A DNA stretch of 64,000 nt from Proluteimonas luteida (GTDB lineage: Bacteria; Pseudomonadota; Gammaproteobacteria; Xanthomonadales; Xanthomonadaceae). Shown piece after piece: positions 36,373 through 45,310 of the stretch. The DNA lies in assembly GCF_021191695.1 (NCBI RefSeq), contig NZ_JAIWPT010000013.1, positions 1 to 64,000 of the forward strand. Reading direction: 5' to 3'. Below the pieces are notes generated by a model, which worked only from the letters and a program-made list of their open reading frames with translations, was not told the origin of the DNA and made no database searches. Numbering within the stretch: the stretch's first letter is position 1; every line of letters begins with the position of its first letter. A program made the position numbers and the translations under genes.

Positions 36373-37656
36373 TCAGGCCATCGACTTCGGCTGCCGCAGC
36401 AGCCACGACGCCAGCGCCACGCAGGCCAGCCCGACCGGCGCGCCCGGCCACACGCCCAGGACCAGCGCGGCTGCCAGCCCGGCATACAGGGCGGCGCCGC
36501 CGGCAACGATGCGCGACAGACGCTCGGCGCCGGCCACGTCGCGGTCGCGGCGCAGTTCGAAACGCACCACCAGCGCGATGACCGGCGCCACCATCGCCAG
36601 GCACAGCGCGATCCAGCACGCGCGTCCCAGCCAGAATCCCGGTTCGCCCGGGATACCGGCGTCGATCGGCAGCCCGAGCCGCAGGCCCAGCCACGCCGCG
36701 GGCAGCTCCGCCAGCTTGTGCCACAGGTACAGCGGCATGCCCAGCGCGCCGAGCACCGCGATCGCCCGCACCGGCACGTGGCCGGCCAGCGCACGCCGCG
36801 CCAGCGGCTCCAGCGCCAGCACCGCACCGACCTGCAGCCACATCACCCCAAGCAGCGCCAGCGTCGGCGGCAGCATGTTGTTGCCGGCCAGGGTGACGCC
36901 GACCATCGCGACCGGATAGCCACTGGCCATCGCCAGCGCCAGCCAGGCAGCGCCCAGCAGCAGAAAGCCCACGCCGGTGCCGGCGCCGCGGAAGCGCCCG
37001 CGCTTCCACGCGATGCCCAACTGCTGCGGCACCAGCCAAACCACCAGCATGTTGAGCCAGGCGATGCCGGCCGGCCGTTCGGTCGTCAGCCGGCCGAGCC
37101 AGCGCAATTCGTCCAGCGACGTCGCGCCAGCGCGCACCAGGTCCAGCGCCGCCGCGACCGCCACGAAACCGACCACCGCGCCCAGCCCGAAGCGTGCATC
37201 CAGGCGCAGGCACCAGGGCAGCAGCAGTTGCACCGTCAGCAGCATCAGCAGGAACCACAGATGGATCGTCAGCGACTGGTTGAACACACCGAGCAGGTGG
37301 CCGCCCGTCCACAGCGCTGCCGCCGCCAGCGCGACCAGCACCGCCAGGTAGGTGACCGTCGGCCGGGCCAGCCCCAGCGCGCGTGCTGCCCACCAGTGCG
37401 CCTGCCCACCCGCCTGCAGCCGCCGGGCGACGCCATCGGCGCTGACCGCCGCCGACACGAACACGAACAGCGGCACCACCTGCACCAGCCACGTCATCAC
37501 GCCCGCCAGCGGCCACACCGCCAACAGATGGTCGGTATCCACCAGCACGCCGGCGTCCACGCGCGGCAGCGTCGCCATCCAGTGGCCGAACACCACGACC
37601 AGCAGCGCGCCTGCGCGCAGGGCATCGGGATAGGGGTCGCGGGGGCGGGACGTCAT
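36373..37656 (-). CDS. Integral membrane acyltransferase (acyltransferase 3 family)
   Basis: This 427-residue protein is mostly hydrophobic with about ten membrane segments. It begins PYPDALRAGALLVVVFGHWM, the motif of acyltransferase-3 (OafA/NolL-like) proteins with the catalytic-region His after VVVFG. Such enzymes O-acylate surface sugars or lipids. The donor and acceptor cannot be told; no polysaccharide genes are adjacent. The ATG at 37656 has no good ribosome-binding site, so the start is moderately uncertain. Confidence 0.82.
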   Translation of the reverse strand: MTSRPRDPYPDALRAGALLVVVFGHWMATLPRVDAGVLVDTDHLLAVWPLAGVMTWLVQVVPLFVFVSAAVSADGVARRLQAGGQAHWWAARALGLARPTVTYLAVLVALAAAALWTGGHLLGVFNQSLTIHLWFLLMLLTVQLLLPWCLRLDARFGLGAVVGFVAVAAALDLVRAGATSLDELRWLGRLTTERPAGIAWLNMLVVWLVPQQLGIAWKRGRFRGAGTGVGFLLLGAAWLALAMASGYPVAMVGVTLAGNNMLPPTLALLGVMWLQVGAVLALEPLARRALAGHVPVRAIAVLGALGMPLYLWHKLAELPAAWLGLRLGLPIDAGIPGEPGFWLGRACWIALCLAMVAPVIALVVRFELRRDRDVAGAERLSRIVAGGAALYAGLAAALVLGVWPGAPVGLACVALASWLLRQPKSMA

Positions 37657-37791
37657 TGGCCGGGCTCGACGGGAAGCGGCGGGCGACAGCATAGAAGTCC
37701 CGCACTGGCATAGGAGTGAGGGGCCATGTCGGCCAGACGCCCGATGCACGCAACCGGCGTCGGACAACACCGTGGACACATCGCGAGGAAC

Positions 37792-38379
37792 CTATTCGCT
37801 CCGGAGTTGCGCAGGCGCGACCCGAAGCGATTTCAGGAACACGGCCGCCGCATCCGCCTCATGAATCCGCCAACCGCCATCGACACTGATGCTGATCACC
37901 TCGCCGCGTCCGAGAACGTAGACCACTTTCGCGAGTACGCCACGCTCCCGATCCAACAGCTCGGCCTCCAGTGCGGGCAAACCGTCCACTTCGATGTCCA
38001 CTTCGCGCATGACCTCGCTCCGGCTGGCAGCCGCACCGCCATGCACCATCGCCCGGAGGAGCACCGCCGGCTGCACGATGTCCACATCGACCGGCAATGG
38101 GAAGACTTCGAGTACGTAACCGCCGCCGAGATCCTCGTCGAACCAGGCGCACGCGCGCTGGTCCAACTCCCGAAGCTCCGGCGACACGATCCTGATCTCG
38201 CACGCAGGTTCGCCAGGAAAATCGGCCGAGTAGCTCGTTCCGGGCATCACGAACCCGCCGGCGTTCACGCTGCAGGGAAAAGACAGCATCGATGCGGCAA
38301 GGGCAAGAGGGAGCACGGGGACGACGCGCGCCACCGCAGCACCGGCAACGAATTGCTTTCCGGAACTTTCCATATCCAT
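37792..38379 (-). CDS. Exported hypothetical protein
   Basis: This 195-residue protein has a signal peptide (VLPLALAASMLSFPCSVNA) after a short basic N-terminus. The mature part starts GGFVMPGTSYSADFPGEPAC and contains several acidic patches, with no recognised motif. I chose the ATG at 38379; one at 38373 is also possible. It is divergent from the globin-coupled diguanylate cyclase gene. Function not recognised. Confidence 0.6.
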   Translation of the reverse strand: MDMESSGKQFVAGAAVARVVPVLPLALAASMLSFPCSVNAGGFVMPGTSYSADFPGEPACEIRIVSPELRELDQRACAWFDEDLGGGYVLEVFPLPVDVDIVQPAVLLRAMVHGGAAASRSEVMREVDIEVDGLPALEAELLDRERGVLAKVVYVLGRGEVISISVDGGWRIHEADAAAVFLKSLRVAPAQLRSE

Positions 38380-38591
38380 CGTCCCGCATTCCTGTTGGCT
38401 GGCGACGGATGGTCGCACGCCCGTTCGAACATCGGCCAGCCCGGAACCACGGGTGCGTATCCGAGCACCGGCCATCGGACCATACGCTGCTAGAATCTCG
38501 ATGCGTCCGGCGCCCGGCCGCCCGGCACAACGCGTCGCCACATCGTCGCCACGCCAGCAGGCGCCCCCACCCCACGCCACGCGATCCCCCC

Positions 38592-39974
38592 ATGCCGTCC
38601 AATGCTTCCCCCGCTTCCGGTCCGGTCACGCCGCCGGACCACTGGCGGTCCACGCTCGACGCGATGGACGCCGACACCCGCGGCTGTCTGGCGGAGATCG
38701 CCCGGCAGCCGTTGCAGCCACTGGCGGATGCGTTCTACGCGCAGTTGCTGGGCGATCCACGGGCATCGACCTATCTGTCCAGCCGCAAGGTCCAGGACCA
38801 CCTCAAGCCCGCGCTGGTGCGCTGGATCCGGGCGCTGCTGGAGGTGGACGCCGGTTCGGCCGAGCACCTGCTGGCCACCCAGCGCCACATCGGCGACATC
38901 CACGCCCGCATCTCGATCCCGATGGACCTGGTGATCCGAGGCATGGGCATGCTGCGGCACGGGCTGCTCGCCCTCGCCACGCAGCGTCCGCAGCCGCCGG
39001 AAACGCGCATCGCGGCCATCGCCGCGATCTGCACGGCGATGGACGTCGCGCTGGAGGCGATGACGCTGGCGTACTCGCAGGCGCATGCGCAGTCAGCGCA
39101 GCGCGACACCGCCTTCCGCCTCTACTCGCTGATCGACAACGCCAGCACCGAACGCGAACGCCAGCGCGCGCTGCTGCTCGACTGGGAGAACAACCTGCTC
39201 TACGCGCTGGCCGGCCAGGTGCCCGCGGACGAGCAGCCGCTGGCGAGCTCCGAGTTCGGCCTGTGGTTCGTGCACAAGGCCCTGCCCAGCATGGGCGAGA
39301 CCGCCGACACCCGGCGCGTGAGCGCACTGATCGGCGAGATCGACGCGCTGCTGTCGGACCTGGGCCGGCACGGTGCCGGCGACAACGGACTGCAGGCCAC
39401 GCTGGCCGGCATCCGCACGCGCACGGCCAGCATCGGCAAGCTGCTCGGGCAGATGTTCGACCGCATCCATGAACTGGATGCCGGGCACGATGCGCTGACC
39501 AACCTGCTCAACCGCCGCTTCCTGCCGACCGTGCTGCGGCGCGAGATCGAACTGGCCAACCGCACCGGCACCACGTTCGCGCTGGCGATGATCGACCTGG
39601 ACCATTTCAAGCAGTTCAACGACATGCACGGCCACGCGGTCGGCGACCAGATGCTGCAGCTGCTGGCCTCGCTGCTGTCGCAGGCCCTGCGCGGCAGCGA
39701 CTACCTGTTCCGGCTGGGCGGCGAGGAGATCGTCATGGTGCTGGCGTCGGTTTCCGACACCCAGGCGATGGCGATCGCCGAGAAGCTGCGCCGGGTGGTC
39801 GCCGATGCCGTGCTGCATCTGCCCGAAGGCGAATCGTTGCGCGCCACCGCCAGCATCGGCGTGGCGATGTACGACGGCCATCCGGACTACGCGCGGATGC
39901 TGGCGCGCGCGGACGCGGCGATGTACCGCGCCAAGCGCGAGGGCCGCAACCGGGCGGTGCTGGCGACCGACTGA
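38592..39974 (+). CDS. Globin-coupled diguanylate cyclase
   Basis: This 460-residue protein has an N-terminal sensor globin (protoglobin-like) with the proximal haem His104 in QRHIGDIHARISIP, a helical middle segment, and a C-terminal GGDEF domain. The catalytic motif reads RLGGEEIVMV (GGEEI variant, still active type), and an inhibitory site RGSD lies five residues before it. It should make c-di-GMP in response to oxygen or another haem ligand, as in DosC and BpeGReg. It is cytosolic and monocistronic; targets are unknown. Confidence 0.9.
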   Translation: MPSNASPASGPVTPPDHWRSTLDAMDADTRGCLAEIARQPLQPLADAFYAQLLGDPRASTYLSSRKVQDHLKPALVRWIRALLEVDAGSAEHLLATQRHIGDIHARISIPMDLVIRGMGMLRHGLLALATQRPQPPETRIAAIAAICTAMDVALEAMTLAYSQAHAQSAQRDTAFRLYSLIDNASTERERQRALLLDWENNLLYALAGQVPADEQPLASSEFGLWFVHKALPSMGETADTRRVSALIGEIDALLSDLGRHGAGDNGLQATLAGIRTRTASIGKLLGQMFDRIHELDAGHDALTNLLNRRFLPTVLRREIELANRTGTTFALAMIDLDHFKQFNDMHGHAVGDQMLQLLASLLSQALRGSDYLFRLGGEEIVMVLASVSDTQAMAIAEKLRRVVADAVLHLPEGESLRATASIGVAMYDGHPDYARMLARADAAMYRAKREGRNRAVLATD

Positions 39975-40058
39975 ACTGCGGGGTTGCCGCAGCGATCGAC
40001 ACGCGCCCATCGACATGCATCCCATGTCCGCGCACCGAAGCCACGTGCCCGATTGTTT

Positions 40059-40610
40059 TTACTTCTTCGCCGCCTCCGGCGCGCTGAACTGCTTGCTGTA
40101 GATCCCCGAGCGATCGAAGCAGCAGACACGACGCTTGCCGGAGGCAAGCATGTCGCAGCCGCTTGCGACGCGTCGCTCGCGCGTCTCCGCCTTCCTGCCG
40201 GAAGTGATCCATTGGATCCAGTCGCGGCGCGCGACCGACGTGAGGCTGGACCAGACGGTGCGCGCCCCGGGATTGGCCGCGAGCGCCTTGCGCAGGTCGG
40301 GCGGAACGCGCGGTTCGGGTTCCTGCGCCATCGCTGCGATTTCCAGCGTGACGGTGTCGTCCACGTCGGCACCGGCGGCCTCCCGCAACGCCTTGCCGAC
40401 CTTCAGCCAGTGGCTGCCCTGGCCGTCCGGTTCGAGCGTCGCCTGGAAGGAATGACCGCCCAGCATGCCGTCGATGGTGACCTGCCCCCGCGTCGGCAGC
40501 TTCGCGCTCGCTTCCGCGGGCAGCACGAGAAAGGTCCAGGCGGCGCCTTTCGGGCGCGCCGGCCGCAGCAGGGGCGCCTCGAAGCGGATCGTTCCGGTGG
40601 GCTTGGCCAT
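40059..40610 (-). CDS. YdeI/DUF1905-family protein
   Basis: This 183-residue protein has an N-terminal DUF1905 beta-barrel-like domain (IRFEAPLLRP...TFLVLPAEAS, DGMLGGHSFQATLEPDGQGSHWLKVGKALREAAG) and a C-terminal YdeI-like segment (LRKALAANPGARTVWSSLTSVARRDWIQWITSGRKAETRERRV). YdeI-type proteins have been linked to peptide or oxidative-stress tolerance, but no enzyme activity is known. It is cytosolic. Confidence 0.82.
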   Translation of the reverse strand: MAKPTGTIRFEAPLLRPARPKGAAWTFLVLPAEASAKLPTRGQVTIDGMLGGHSFQATLEPDGQGSHWLKVGKALREAAGADVDDTVTLEIAAMAQEPEPRVPPDLRKALAANPGARTVWSSLTSVARRDWIQWITSGRKAETRERRVASGCDMLASGKRRVCCFDRSGIYSKQFSAPEAAKK

Positions 40611-40693
40611 CGCCCTACGTTAGCACCGGCGCCGGTTGCCGGCGCCCGGCCCGGTCGGCGCGTTTCCGGCAGCTGTCCGCAACCCGGCCGGGA

Positions 40694-41740
40694 TCAGGAC
40701 CGGAACACCGGCGCCAGCATCCGGAACGTGCCGGCGTCGGCATCCATCTCCACGCGGCCGCCCACCGGCACGATGAACTGCTGGCGGATGTGGCCGATCA
40801 TCGCACCGCGGTAGGCGGGGATGCCCAGCGGCAGAATGTAATCCTCCAGGATCTGCTGCACGGTCAGCGAGCCGTAGCCATCGCCGGGATTGCAGTCGGT
40901 GCATTCGCCGAAGATCAGGCCCGCGATCCGGTCGAGTGCGCCCATCAGCTTCAGCGTGCTGAACATGCGGTCGATGCGGTACGGCGCTTCGGCCACGTCC
41001 TCCAGGAACAGGATTTTCCCCGTGAAATCGGGCAGGTACGGCGAGCCGGCCAGCGCTGTCAGCACCGTCAGGTTGCCGCCGACCAGCGCGCCCTGCGCCC
41101 TGCCGCCGGCCAGGGTGACGGTGCGGTTTCGGCGCGGCACCAGCTCGTCACTGTCGTCGGGCGCGTTCTCGTAACGCATCGGTTCGCGCTCGAAGAACAC
41201 GCGGCGGAACTGGTCGGCATTGAACTTGTTCCAGCTGCCCGAGCCGTTGGGTCCGTGGAAGGTGACCAGGCCGGTGCGCGCATGGATCGCGCTGTGCAGC
41301 GCGGTGATGTCGGAATAGCCCAGCAGTACCTTGGGATTACGGCGGATCAGGTCGTAGTCGAGCAGCGGCAGCAGGCGCGCCGCGCCCGACCCGCCGCGCA
41401 CGCAGACGATGGCCTTGACCGCATCGTCGGCGAACATCGCGTTGATGTCGCCGGCACGCTCGGCGTCGGTACCGGCCAGGTGGCCGCGACGCGACGCGAA
41501 ATGCGCGCCGGTCCTGACCTCGAAGCCCAGCGCCTGCATCACTTCCCCGGCCAGCTGCAGGGTCAGCGGTTCGTTGACCGCCGACGAGGGACTGAGCAGG
41601 CCGATGGTGTCGCCGGATCGGAGCGGCGCGGGCAGCAGCGGAGCATGCGTGCCGGCCGTCGCCGTGGCCGCACCCGCCCCGGCGGACGACAGCAACAGCG
41701 GCGCCAATGCGGCCGTGCCGATGAAACCTCGCCTGTCCAT
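40694..41740 (-). CDS. LD-carboxypeptidase (S66 family), exported
   Basis: This enzyme should trim the terminal D-Ala from murein tetrapeptides during peptidoglycan recycling or remodelling. The 348-residue protein shows an N-terminal signal with a twin-arginine-like start (MDRRGFIG), so Tat export is possible. The S66 core carries the nucleophile Ser in LLGYSDITALH, the LTVL and IFGECTD blocks, and the catalytic His region GHI. LdcA of E. coli is cytosolic; this exported form is typical of Xanthomonadaceae paralogues. Confidence 0.88.
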   Translation of the reverse strand: MDRRGFIGTAALAPLLLSSAGAGAATATAGTHAPLLPAPLRSGDTIGLLSPSSAVNEPLTLQLAGEVMQALGFEVRTGAHFASRRGHLAGTDAERAGDINAMFADDAVKAIVCVRGGSGAARLLPLLDYDLIRRNPKVLLGYSDITALHSAIHARTGLVTFHGPNGSGSWNKFNADQFRRVFFEREPMRYENAPDDSDELVPRRNRTVTLAGGRAQGALVGGNLTVLTALAGSPYLPDFTGKILFLEDVAEAPYRIDRMFSTLKLMGALDRIAGLIFGECTDCNPGDGYGSLTVQQILEDYILPLGIPAYRGAMIGHIRQQFIVPVGGRVEMDADAGTFRMLAPVFRS

Positions 41741-41847
41741 GTCGTCGCCTGCGCAGCGGTGGGGCGGGCAGGGTAGCAACCGCGCCCGCAGCCGCCAAAC
41801 CGCGCCGCGGGCGCCCGACGCGGGTGCCGGGGCGGCATACCCGATGG

Positions 41848-42654
41848 CTACGCCGCGCGCGGCAGCGGCTGCGCCCGGACGCGCGGCGGCAACTCCGCAA
41901 GCACCTCGCCGCCGAAGGCGAGCAGGCGCAGGGTGCCGTCCTGTTCCTCGACCAGCGCGGTCAGGCTCTCGACCCAGTCGCCGTCGTTGGCATAGACCAG
42001 CCCGTCGCGTTCGCACAGCGCGGGCCGGTGGATGTGGCCGCAGACGATGCCGTCGAGGCCACGCCGCCGCGCATCGTCCAGCCCGGCCTGCACGAAACGT
42101 TCGATGTAGCGCTCGGCGGCCGCGCTGCGCCGCTTCAGGAACTCCGACAGCGACCAGTAGCGCAGGCCGAGCCTGCGCCGCAGGAGGTTCAACCAGCGGT
42201 TGCCGGTGAGGATGCGGTCGTAGAGCCAGTCGCCGAAGCGTTCCTGCAGGCCGCCGAAGTGGGTCACCGCGTCGTAGTCGTCGCCATGGGTCACCAGCAG
42301 GCGGCGGCCATCGGCGGTGACGTGGATCGCGCGGCGACGCACGCGCGCACCCGGCAGCACCGTGCCGCACAGCCGCCGCATCCCGCGGTCGTGGTTGCCG
42401 GGGATGTAGATGACCTCGGTGCCGGCGGCGCGCAGCGCATGCAGCGCCTCGACCACGTCGTTGTGGGCCTGGTGCCAGCTGGCGCGTCGCTGCGCCAGCC
42501 ACCACAGGTCGACGATGTCGCCGACCAGGTACAGCCGCGCGCAGCGCAGCGTGCGCAGGAAGCGGGCCAGCTCGGCGGCGTGGCAGTAGCGCGCGCCCAG
42601 GTGGGCATCGGAGAGGAACACGGTGCGTCGATCCGGCGTGGGCAGCATCTTCAT
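41848..42654 (-). CDS. Calcineurin-like metallophosphoesterase (LpxH-like)
   Basis: The 268-residue protein has the metallophosphoesterase signatures FLSDAHLG, LVGDIVDLW, YIPGNHDRG and CGHIHRPAL. It resembles LpxH (UDP-2,3-diacylglucosamine pyrophosphatase), but is a paralogue group often annotated as UDP-2,3-diacylglucosamine diphosphatase. Its start overlaps the stop of the upstream OlsF-like gene (ATGA), so the two are translationally coupled, which points to a role in membrane lipid synthesis. A GGAG site precedes the ATG at 42654. Confidence 0.85.
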   Translation of the reverse strand: MKMLPTPDRRTVFLSDAHLGARYCHAAELARFLRTLRCARLYLVGDIVDLWWLAQRRASWHQAHNDVVEALHALRAAGTEVIYIPGNHDRGMRRLCGTVLPGARVRRRAIHVTADGRRLLVTHGDDYDAVTHFGGLQERFGDWLYDRILTGNRWLNLLRRRLGLRYWSLSEFLKRRSAAAERYIERFVQAGLDDARRRGLDGIVCGHIHRPALCERDGLVYANDGDWVESLTALVEEQDGTLRLLAFGGEVLAELPPRVRAQPLPRAA

Positions 42655-44348
42655 GCGGAAACTCCGGCGTGGCACAGGTAGCGTTGTCGCTTGCGCGGGC
42701 AGATCCGCTGCAGGTCGACCTCGATCAGCCCGTCGATCGAGTCGCGGAAGTCCGGGTCCACGCCGAAGGCGAGGAAGCGCGCGCCGCCGGGCTCGCACAG
42801 GTCCGTGTACTGCCGGTAGAGCATCGGCACCGAGGTGCCCAAGGCGCCCAGGTTGGCCTTGAGCACGGCGAACGCGGCATCGGCGTCGAGGTCGCCGAAG
42901 GCCGGCGGCGCGGCGGCGAAGCGGAACGGGCGCAGCGCCTGCGCAGGCGCAGCGCACGCCCCGTAGTAGCGCGTGTAGTAGGCAACCAGCTGCTCGCGCG
43001 CGGCCGGCGGCAGCGCCGCGCTGATCGACACCGCGCCGAACAGGTAGCGCACGTAGGGATAGCGGCGCAGGTAGGCGCCGACGCCCTGCCACAGGTAGTC
43101 CAGGCTGCGGCTGCCCCAGTAGTCGGGCGCCACGAAACTGCGTCCCAGCTCCAGCCCCTCGGCAATGCGCGGGATCGCCGCGTCCTGGTAGCGGAACAGC
43201 GATGCGGTATACAGGCCGGCCAGGCCGTGGCTGGCGAGCACCGACGCCCCGCGCGCGATGCGGTAGGCGCCGGCGATGCGCCTGGCCGGCGCGTCCCACA
43301 CCACGATGTGCTGGTAGTGCGGGTCGAAGGCGTCGAGGTCGCGGCTGCGGCCGGTGCCCTCGCCGACCCAGCGGAAGGTCAGTTCGCGCAGCCGCCCGAG
43401 CTCGGCCAGCAGCGGCGAGCCCGCCGCGCACTGCGCGAGGCGGATCTGGCGGCCGTCGGTGGTGCTGCCCAGCAGTTCGCCGCGCTCGACCTCGGCGGCC
43501 ACCGCGGCCGGGTCCTCCGGCGCGGCCAGCGGCGCCAGGGTGTCGGCGTCCGCGCCGCGGCCCAGCGCGTACAGCGTGCGCCGCACCTCGCGCAGTTGCC
43601 GCGCCGGCTCGCCGTCGCTGGCCAGCCGCAGCGGGTCGCCGATCCACAGCCGCACGGGCCGTCCCTGCCGCGCGAACATCTCCCGTACCAGCAGCGCCGT
43701 GCCCACCGGCGGAAACAGCGTGGATGCGCCATAGAACAGCGCCGAGTTGCGCGCCTCCACCCGCACCGGCAGCACCGGCGCGCCGGTCCGCCGGGCGAAG
43801 CCCACGAAGCCGCGGCGCCAGCGACCGTCGCGCACGCCGCGCAGCGACAGCCGCGAGACCTCCCCGGCCGGAAACACGATCACGCAACGCTCCTGCTGCA
43901 GCGCGCGCGCCACCGCCTGCAGGCTGCCCGGGCACGGGCGTCCGCCGAGTACGCGCACCGGCAGCAGCAGCCCGGCCAGCGGCTCGATGCCGGCCAGCAT
44001 GTCGTTGGCGACGATGCACACGTCGCGACGCACGCGCCCCACGCAGTCGAGCAGGGCCAGCGCGTCGAGCGCGCCCGAGGGATGGTTGGCCACGATCAGC
44101 AGGCGGCCGTGCGCGGGGATCCGCGACAGCCTGTCCGGGTCGACCTGGTAGTCGGTGCGCAGGTAGGCCAGCGCCGCGGACACGAACTCCAGGCCACGCA
44201 GGTCGCGGTTGGCGGACAGGAAGGCCTCGATCGCGTCGAGCCGCGACCAGCGGCCGACCGTGCGCAGCAACGGCCTTGCCAGCCCGGCGCGGCGCCCCCG
44301 GAACCAGTGCGGATAACGCTGTCGCAGGCTGTCTTCGAACTGTTGCAT
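42651..44348 (-). CDS. olsF: OlsF-like bifunctional ornithine-lipid acyltransferase
   Basis: The 565-residue protein fuses two acyltransferases. Residues 1-270 are PlsC/OlsA-like: VANHPSGALDALAL (acyltransferase His), FPAGEVSRLSL (block III), and GAPVLPVRVEARNS. Residues 290-565 are OlsB-like/GNAT hemolysin type: ELTFRWVGEGTGRSRDLDAFDPHYQHIVVWD and ELGRSFVAPDYWGSRSLDYLWQGVGAYL. This matches OlsF of Serratia, where the C-terminal half N-acylates ornithine and the N-terminal half adds the second chain, giving phosphate-free ornithine lipids. It overlaps the metallophosphoesterase gene by 4 nt. Confidence 0.82.
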   Translation of the reverse strand: MQQFEDSLRQRYPHWFRGRRAGLARPLLRTVGRWSRLDAIEAFLSANRDLRGLEFVSAALAYLRTDYQVDPDRLSRIPAHGRLLIVANHPSGALDALALLDCVGRVRRDVCIVANDMLAGIEPLAGLLLPVRVLGGRPCPGSLQAVARALQQERCVIVFPAGEVSRLSLRGVRDGRWRRGFVGFARRTGAPVLPVRVEARNSALFYGASTLFPPVGTALLVREMFARQGRPVRLWIGDPLRLASDGEPARQLREVRRTLYALGRGADADTLAPLAAPEDPAAVAAEVERGELLGSTTDGRQIRLAQCAAGSPLLAELGRLRELTFRWVGEGTGRSRDLDAFDPHYQHIVVWDAPARRIAGAYRIARGASVLASHGLAGLYTASLFRYQDAAIPRIAEGLELGRSFVAPDYWGSRSLDYLWQGVGAYLRRYPYVRYLFGAVSISAALPPAAREQLVAYYTRYYGACAAPAQALRPFRFAAAPPAFGDLDADAAFAVLKANLGALGTSVPMLYRQYTDLCEPGGARFLAFGVDPDFRDSIDGLIEVDLQRICPRKRQRYLCHAGVSA

Positions 44349-44491
44349 GGCATCCAGGGAACGGCCCGTTGGCCGGAGCCTGCGCGCACTTCAAGTCCGC
44401 CGCTTGACCGTTCACCTGCAATTGGATGACAAGCCGCCGCGGGAGGCGGCCGACCTGCGGCCGCGCGGGCGGCGTCAGCCGCGCGCAGGCG

Positions 44492-45076
44492 TCATGGACC
44501 GCACTGCCATTGCCCGTCGAAGCCGCGGCTGGCACCGTCGGCGCGCTGGTAGGTCAGCGTGGCCGGGCGCGGCGGGGACTCGCCGCCAGCGGCCGCGGGA
44601 CCGGTGACCCGGATCGCGATCGTCTTGCCCTGGCCGGTGAACGTGGCGGCGTCGAGCATGCCGTCGAACCCGCCGGGCGCACGGATCCGTTCCACGTAAC
44701 CGGATACCTTCACCACGCCCTGCGCGGGTTCGTCCGCGCCGACGATCCCCATCGCAAGCAGGATCGGTGGCCCGTCGCCGGTGGAGAAGCTGCAGGCGAG
44801 CTCGCCAGGCAGCGCAGCCTCCCGCAGGTCGCTTTCGGTCAGCGTGTCGAGCTGGATCTGCGAACCATCGCCGCCGATGGTGTCGCCGGCCGCAGCCTCG
44901 GGCGCCGGCGCCGGCGCCGGCGCCGGCGCGGGGGCGTCTTCCGTCGCGACGGGAGCATCCGCGGGCTGTCCGGACTGCGAACACCCGGCCAGCAGCGCGG
45001 ACGCCAGCACCGCGATCGCAATGGTGGCTGGAAGCCCGCGCGAGCGGAGCGGTGCAACAACGGACCTGGGCATCAT
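44492..45076 (-). CDS. Hypothetical lipoprotein with Ala-Pro repeat
   Basis: This 194-residue protein has a lipoprotein signal ending ALLAGC and then a Pro-Ala linker, EDAPAPAPAPAPAPEAAAG, encoded by a GGCGCC microsatellite. The mature domain (ACSFSTGDGPPILLAMGIV, KVSGYVERIRAPGGFDGM, GQWQC) looks beta-rich with two Cys. GGAGG lies before tandem ATGs at 45076 and 45073. The repeat is prone to length change but in-frame in units of six bases, so it would alter linker length, not frame. Function unknown. Confidence 0.7.
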   Translation of the reverse strand: MMPRSVVAPLRSRGLPATIAIAVLASALLAGCSQSGQPADAPVATEDAPAPAPAPAPAPEAAAGDTIGGDGSQIQLDTLTESDLREAALPGELACSFSTGDGPPILLAMGIVGADEPAQGVVKVSGYVERIRAPGGFDGMLDAATFTGQGKTIAIRVTGPAAAGGESPPRPATLTYQRADGASRGFDGQWQCGP

Positions 45077-45310
45077 CGGGTTTCCTCCGGGGCAGCGGGC
45101 ATCGGTGCGTCGATGCGCACCGATCGTGTTGGCTCGCGCGTTAATGGGCGGTAGAGGCCGTGCCCCGGTCCGGCGCAGGGACGACAGGACGCGTGCCGCC
45201 ACGCCGCGGTTCGCAGACCGGCGTGCGGTCCGGCCGCGCGCGCGTCGCGGGCGAACCGGGCGGACCCGGGTCCGGGGGCCGGCTGCGGACGATGCCCGGC
45301 ACGGCGGCGG

